Positions 6,114-8,989 of a stretch of 8,989 nucleotides of DNA are shown here, in pieces; position 1 is the stretch's first letter, and the number at the start of each line of letters is the position of its first letter. The stretch is taken from positions 1-8,989 of the forward strand of contig JACRCG010000308.1 in the NCBI GenBank assembly GCA_016219145.1, written 5' to 3'. This DNA comes from Deltaproteobacteria bacterium. Its GTDB lineage: Bacteria > Desulfobacterota > Desulfuromonadia > Geobacterales > Pseudopelobacteraceae. Position numbers and translations under genes: made by a program. Below the pieces are notes generated by a model, which was not told the DNA's origin, searched no databases, and saw only the letters and a list, made by a program, of their open reading frames with translations.

Positions 6114-7322
6114 ATGACGGACCTACTGAAAACATCCGCCGTTCTGGTTCTGATCGTGATCCTGCTGCGCCGCAAGGTTTCAATGGCTGCTGTCATGCCG
6201 ATCGGTGCGCTGGTACTGGCTTTTATCTACCTCACTCCTCCGCGCAGTTTCATCAAGGCGGTCATCACGGCCGTATTTGACTCCAAATCCCTTGAAATGA
6301 CCGTAACTCTGATGCTGACCATGGTAATGGAGAATATCCTGCGCACCACCGGCATGCTCAGGCGCATGGTCAGCTCCCTTTCTGAGGCGCTATCCGACCG
6401 GCGGCTGGTTATGGCTGCCATGCCGGCCATGATCGGCATGCTCCCTTCTCCGGGCGGCGCAATATTTTCGGCCCCCATGGTTAACGAGGCGGCCGGAAAT
6501 GCCGTTGTTGCGCCCGAGCAGAAGGCGCTGATCAACTATTGGTACCGCCATATCTGGGAATACGTTTCTCCGCTCTATCCAGGTATTATACTGGCGGCCG
6601 GAATTACCGGGCTCTCCACCCAGACCATGTTCCTTGCCAATCTTCCATTTGCAATTTCTGTTGCCGCCTGGGGAGTTTTTTTCTGTTTAAAGGGGATAGG
6701 CCGGCAGGAAATCCAGCCATCCCTGGTCGGGCGCAGGCAGGAGTTTCTGACCTTTCTCACCATGATATCCCCGATCATGCTGGCACTTCTGCTGGTGGTG
6801 ATCTTTCGGGTCAAAGCATCACTGGCTCTGGGAGGAGCGGTGCTGGCACTGTATGCCGTTCACCGCTATTCGCCGCCCATGATATTAAAGAACCTGCGAG
6901 AGAGCGTTTCCGGCAAGGCGGTTTTTCTGGTAATAGGTATCCTCATCTTCCAGGAAGTGCTGCGGACAACCGGCGCCCTGGCCGGAATATCGAACTTCTT
7001 TGCGGCTTCACATATGCCGGTCTATCTGCTGCTGTTCCTGATTCCATTTATCGCCGGAGTCATGACCGGACTGACGGTTGGGTATGTCGGCATAACCTTT
7101 CCGCTGCTGCTGCCGCTGATGGGCGCTGCAACCCCTTCTCCCGGGCTGGTGGCACTCGCATTCGGCTCCGGCTTCGCCGGTGTGATGCTTTCACCGATTC
7201 ATCTCTGTTATGTGCTGACCTGCGAATATTTCCAGGCCGACATCGCCCGAGTCTACCACCGGCTCTTTCTGCCATCCGCTTGCGTTCTGGCAGCGGTACT
7301 GATTCCTCTGTATTTCTGGTAA
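6114..7322 (+). CDS. DUF401 family integral membrane protein, putative permease
   Basis: The product has 402 residues, most of them in about ten hydrophobic segments. It resembles the DUF401 (PF04165) group, whose sequences look like secondary transporters of the ion-transporter superfamily; their substrate is unknown to me. Conserved-looking loops are PSPGGAIFSAPMVNEA (111-126), NYWYRHIWEYVSPLYPG (141-157) and LSPIHLCYVLTCEYF (359-373). The two halves look related: ENILRTTGML (73-82) is matched by QEVLRTTGAL (280-289), each at the end of a hydrophobic helix and each followed further on by a glycine/proline-rich loop. This is what an inverted-repeat transporter fold would give. The gene starts six bases after the receiver stop and has no clear ribosome binding site, so translational coupling is likely. 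There is no sign of truncation. Confidence 0.82.
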   Translation: MTDLLKTSAVLVLIVILLRRKVSMAAVMPIGALVLAFIYLTPPRSFIKAVITAVFDSKSLEMTVTLMLTMVMENILRTTGMLRRMVSSLSEALSDRRLVMAAMPAMIGMLPSPGGAIFSAPMVNEAAGNAVVAPEQKALINYWYRHIWEYVSPLYPGIILAAGITGLSTQTMFLANLPFAISVAAWGVFFCLKGIGRQEIQPSLVGRRQEFLTFLTMISPIMLALLLVVIFRVKASLALGGAVLALYAVHRYSPPMILKNLRESVSGKAVFLVIGILIFQEVLRTTGALAGISNFFAASHMPVYLLLFLIPFIAGVMTGLTVGYVGITFPLLLPLMGAATPSPGLVALAFGSGFAGVMLSPIHLCYVLTCEYFQADIARVYHRLFLPSACVLAAVLIPLYFW

Positions 7323-7330
7323 TCTTCCAC

Positions 7331-7358
7331 TTGCCTTCTGTAAAAGTTGTGGCACAAT
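7331..7358 (+). promoter_or_regulatory. Weak sigma-70-like promoter before the ElbB gene
   Basis: TTGCCT (7331-7336) and CACAAT (7353-7358) are separated by 16 bases and each match consensus at four of six positions. The 84-base gap before the next gene and its own strong ribosome binding site make a separate promoter reasonable. The exact boxes are uncertain. Confidence 0.25.
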
Positions 7359-7394
7359 CATCAAGAATGAAGTTTCTTCAGAATCCAGCATAGC

Positions 7395-7400
7395 GGAGGA
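7395..7400 (+). promoter_or_regulatory. Strong ribosome binding site for the ElbB gene
   Basis: GGAGGA, six bases before the ATG at 7407, is the best Shine-Dalgarno match in the right half of the window and fixes the start of the downstream gene. Confidence 0.6.
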
Positions 7401-7406
7401 ACAAAC

Positions 7407-8060
7407 ATGAAGAAGATCGGAGTGGTACTGTCAGGATGCGGCGTGCGGGACGGCAGCGAAATCCATGAGGCGGTTTTTACCCTGCTGGCCATTGACCGTC
7501 AGGGGTGTGAAGCGGTCTGCATGGCGCCGGATGCCGAATTTCCGGTAACCAATCACCTGACCATGCAGGAGTGCGGCGAAAAGCGTAACATGCTGGTCGA
7601 GTCCGCCCGGATCGCCCGCGGCAATATTCATGATATTGCCACCGTCAAGGCAGCCGACCTGGATGCCATAATTTTTCCGGGCGGTTTCGGCGCAGCCAAG
7701 AACCTCTGTGATTTTGCCATGAAAGGTGCGGCGGCGACTGTTCAGCCGGAGGTATCCCGGTTGTTGAAAGAGATGGCAGCGGCCGGGAAACCGATCGGAG
7801 CGGTCTGCATAGCTCCGGCCCTGATAGCTGCTGTTCTGGGAAGAGAATATGCTCCAACTGTTACGATTGGAAACGATGCCGGCACAGCTGCGGAAATCGA
7901 TAAAACCGGCGCAACACACCAGGATTGCGCGGTAACTGAACTTGTCATAGACGAGAAAAACAAGCTGGTGACATCACCGGCATATATGCTGGCAAACCGT
8001 ATCATTGATGTTGCTGAAGGCATCAACAAGTGTGTCAGGGAAGTGATAAAACTGATCTGA
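7407..8060 (+). CDS. elbB: ElbB-type isoprenoid biosynthesis / glyoxalase-like protein (DJ-1/PfpI)
   Basis: The 217-residue length equals that of E. coli ElbB as I recall it, and the sequence is of the DJ-1/PfpI type. The start KKIGVVLSGCGVRDGSEIHE is characteristic. The nucleophile-elbow cysteine is Cys134 in GAVCIAPAL, and the acidic residue usually paired with it may be Glu18 (GSEIHE). DAIIFPGGFGAAKNL (86-100) and the C-terminal VTSPAYMLANRIIDVAEGI are also family features. ElbB has been linked to isoprenoid synthesis in E. coli and reported as a weak glyoxalase; its true substrate is unclear. The protein should be cytosolic. It has its own GGAGGA ribosome binding site and is followed by an intrinsic terminator, so it may be monocistronic. 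The call is firm for the family, modest for the function. Confidence 0.9.
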   Translation: MKKIGVVLSGCGVRDGSEIHEAVFTLLAIDRQGCEAVCMAPDAEFPVTNHLTMQECGEKRNMLVESARIARGNIHDIATVKAADLDAIIFPGGFGAAKNLCDFAMKGAAATVQPEVSRLLKEMAAAGKPIGAVCIAPALIAAVLGREYAPTVTIGNDAGTAAEIDKTGATHQDCAVTELVIDEKNKLVTSPAYMLANRIIDVAEGINKCVREVIKLI

Positions 8061-8087
8061 CTTTTTACCGTAAACATTATATTTATT

Positions 8088-8113
8088 GGCGAGGCTTGCT
8101 TCGCCTTTTTTTT
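8088..8113 (+). terminator. Intrinsic terminator after the ElbB gene
   Basis: The arms GGCGAG (8088-8093) and TTCGCC (8100-8105) form a six-pair stem (one G-U) with a six-base loop, directly followed by eight T (8106-8113). It starts 28 bases after the ElbB stop, so it probably ends that transcript. The T-run is only three bases from the ribosome binding site of the next gene. Confidence 0.8.
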
Positions 8114-8132
8114 GCCAAAGGATATCCACCGG

Positions 8133-8989
8133 ATGAAACTCGCCCTGTTCGGCCTCTTCGCCGCTATCACCGCCTTCAGCTACTGGCTGCGACACATCAA
8201 CCTTCAACACCTGAAACAGCATGGCAACACAGTTCCGCCAGGTTTTGAGGGAGCAATCGACGAGGAAAAACTGCGCGAAAGCTCGGCCTATACCTTTGAC
8301 TCCAGCCGCCTGGGGCTGTGGGATTCGCTCTTCGACAATGCAGTTCTGGTCATATTTCTTTTTGGTGGCCTGGTCACTGCCTATGACCGCTATATCAGCT
8401 CTTTTGGCGCTTCACCGGTCATTTCAGCAATCATCTTCTTTCTGCTCCTGACCTGGATATCGACACTGCTCGGCATCCCCTTTGACCTGTACGGCACCTT
8501 CCGTATCGAGGCGCGCTACGGTTTCAACACCACCACAGCACGAATCTGGATCACTGATTTTATTAAATCACAGGCAATCGGCTCGATCCTGCTGGCCTTC
8601 CTGATTACAGTCGTTTTCTGGTTGATCGGCTGGAGTCCTCAAAGCTGGTGGCTCTGGGTGTGGGGCTTCATGGCTGTTTTCAGCCTGTTCATGATGTTCA
8701 TCTCCCCCTATGTCATTGAGCCACTCTTCAACAAATACGAGCCGGTCACAGAAGAGGGCCTGGAGGACGACATCCGGGTGATGATGGAAAAAGCCGGTTT
8801 GAAGGTCGGCAAGGTACAGCAGATGGACGCATCCAGACGCAGCAGGCATTCCAACGCTTATTTTACCGGTATCGGCAAGGTCAAGCGAATCGTGCTTTAT
8901 GACACGCTGATCAAACAGATGAGCCACGCGGAGATTGTAGCCGTGCTGGCTCATGAGATCGGGCACTGGAAGCTGGGGCATATATGGAA
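8133..8989 (+). CDS. M48 family (Ste24/CAAX protease-like) membrane metalloprotease, 3' partial
   Basis: The first 285 residues of a zinc protease embedded in the inner membrane are present and run off the right edge. The N-terminus has a hydrophobic helix, then further membrane segments around residues 68-80, 95-110, 150-170 and 175-192. FNTTTARIWITDFIKS and YVIEPLFNKYEPV are characteristic of the Ste24-type (M48A) group. The zinc site HEIGH is at 274-278 (His274, Glu275, His278), just inside the edge; the third zinc ligand (a Glu) lies beyond it. HSNAYFTGIG, upstream of the active site, is also conserved. Full-length relatives have about 410-420 residues, so roughly 130 are missing. These enzymes cleave membrane or misfolded proteins in bacteria; no prenylated CAAX substrate is implied. 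The ATG at 8133 is preceded by AAAGGA at ten bases and follows the ElbB terminator closely. Confidence 0.88.
   Translation, partial: MKLALFGLFAAITAFSYWLRHINLQHLKQHGNTVPPGFEGAIDEEKLRESSAYTFDSSRLGLWDSLFDNAVLVIFLFGGLVTAYDRYISSFGASPVISAIIFFLLLTWISTLLGIPFDLYGTFRIEARYGFNTTTARIWITDFIKSQAIGSILLAFLITVVFWLIGWSPQSWWLWVWGFMAVFSLFMMFISPYVIEPLFNKYEPVTEEGLEDDIRVMMEKAGLKVGKVQQMDASRRSRHSNAYFTGIGKVKRIVLYDTLIKQMSHAEIVAVLAHEIGHWKLGHIW

Noticed and set aside
7350..7364. Sigma-54-like -24 element TGGCAC before the ElbB gene
   Set aside because: The required GC of the -12 element is AA at 7363-7364, so the site does not fit.
7368..7380. Inverted repeat TGAAG-TTT-CTTCA before the ElbB gene
   Set aside because: The five-pair AT-rich stem with a three-base loop has no T-run and is too short to claim as a terminator or operator.
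6539..7393. 284-residue + strand frame overlapping the DUF401 gene
   Set aside because: It has no membrane segments or motifs, is rich in Arg, Ser and Gly as out-of-frame translations are, and overlaps a convincing membrane protein.

Overview
The window looks like chromosomal DNA of a Gram-negative bacterium with an extracellular or outer-membrane electron-transfer lifestyle. The most likely source is Desulfuromonadota (Geobacter-like). This is inferred from a decaheme c-type cytochrome next to an MtrB/PioB-type outer-membrane barrel, a TonB-like fragment, a DUF401 permease and moderately GC-rich codon use. No rRNA, tRNA, CRISPR array, insertion sequence or phage gene is visible, and every supported gene is on the + strand.

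Left part (1-941): a TonB-like N-terminal segment (membrane anchor plus proline-rich linker) enters from the left edge. At about 365-390 the recognisable coding signal moves to another frame, where it encodes the end of a tetratricopeptide-type protein. The TonB C-terminal domain is missing, so this is either a deletion fusion or a sequence error. A 34-residue membrane protein with a strong ribosome binding site follows.

Centre (942-5662): an MlaF-like ABC ATPase without visible MlaE or MlaD partners, then a tightly packed set: a decaheme lipoprotein cytochrome (MtrA/DmsE type), its MtrB-type porin, and a periplasmic substrate-binding protein of the TrpX/PF04392 type. The cytochrome and barrel together should form an electron conduit across the outer membrane. 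No outer-surface MtrC/OmcA-like cytochrome and no DMSO-reductase-type terminal enzyme is encoded beside them.

Right part (5663-8989): a stand-alone receiver protein (possibly leaderless), a DUF401 membrane permease, an ElbB-type DJ-1/PfpI protein closed by a good intrinsic terminator, and the N-terminal two thirds of an M48/Ste24-type membrane metalloprotease cut by the right edge. The last two look like ordinary chromosomal genes.

The most interesting unit is 1704-6107 (possibly to 7322): a lipid-anchored cytochrome with an atypical first heme motif, its barrel, a binding protein and a receiver with no kinase nearby. This could be an electron conduit linked to a sensing module. That link is inferred from gene order only.
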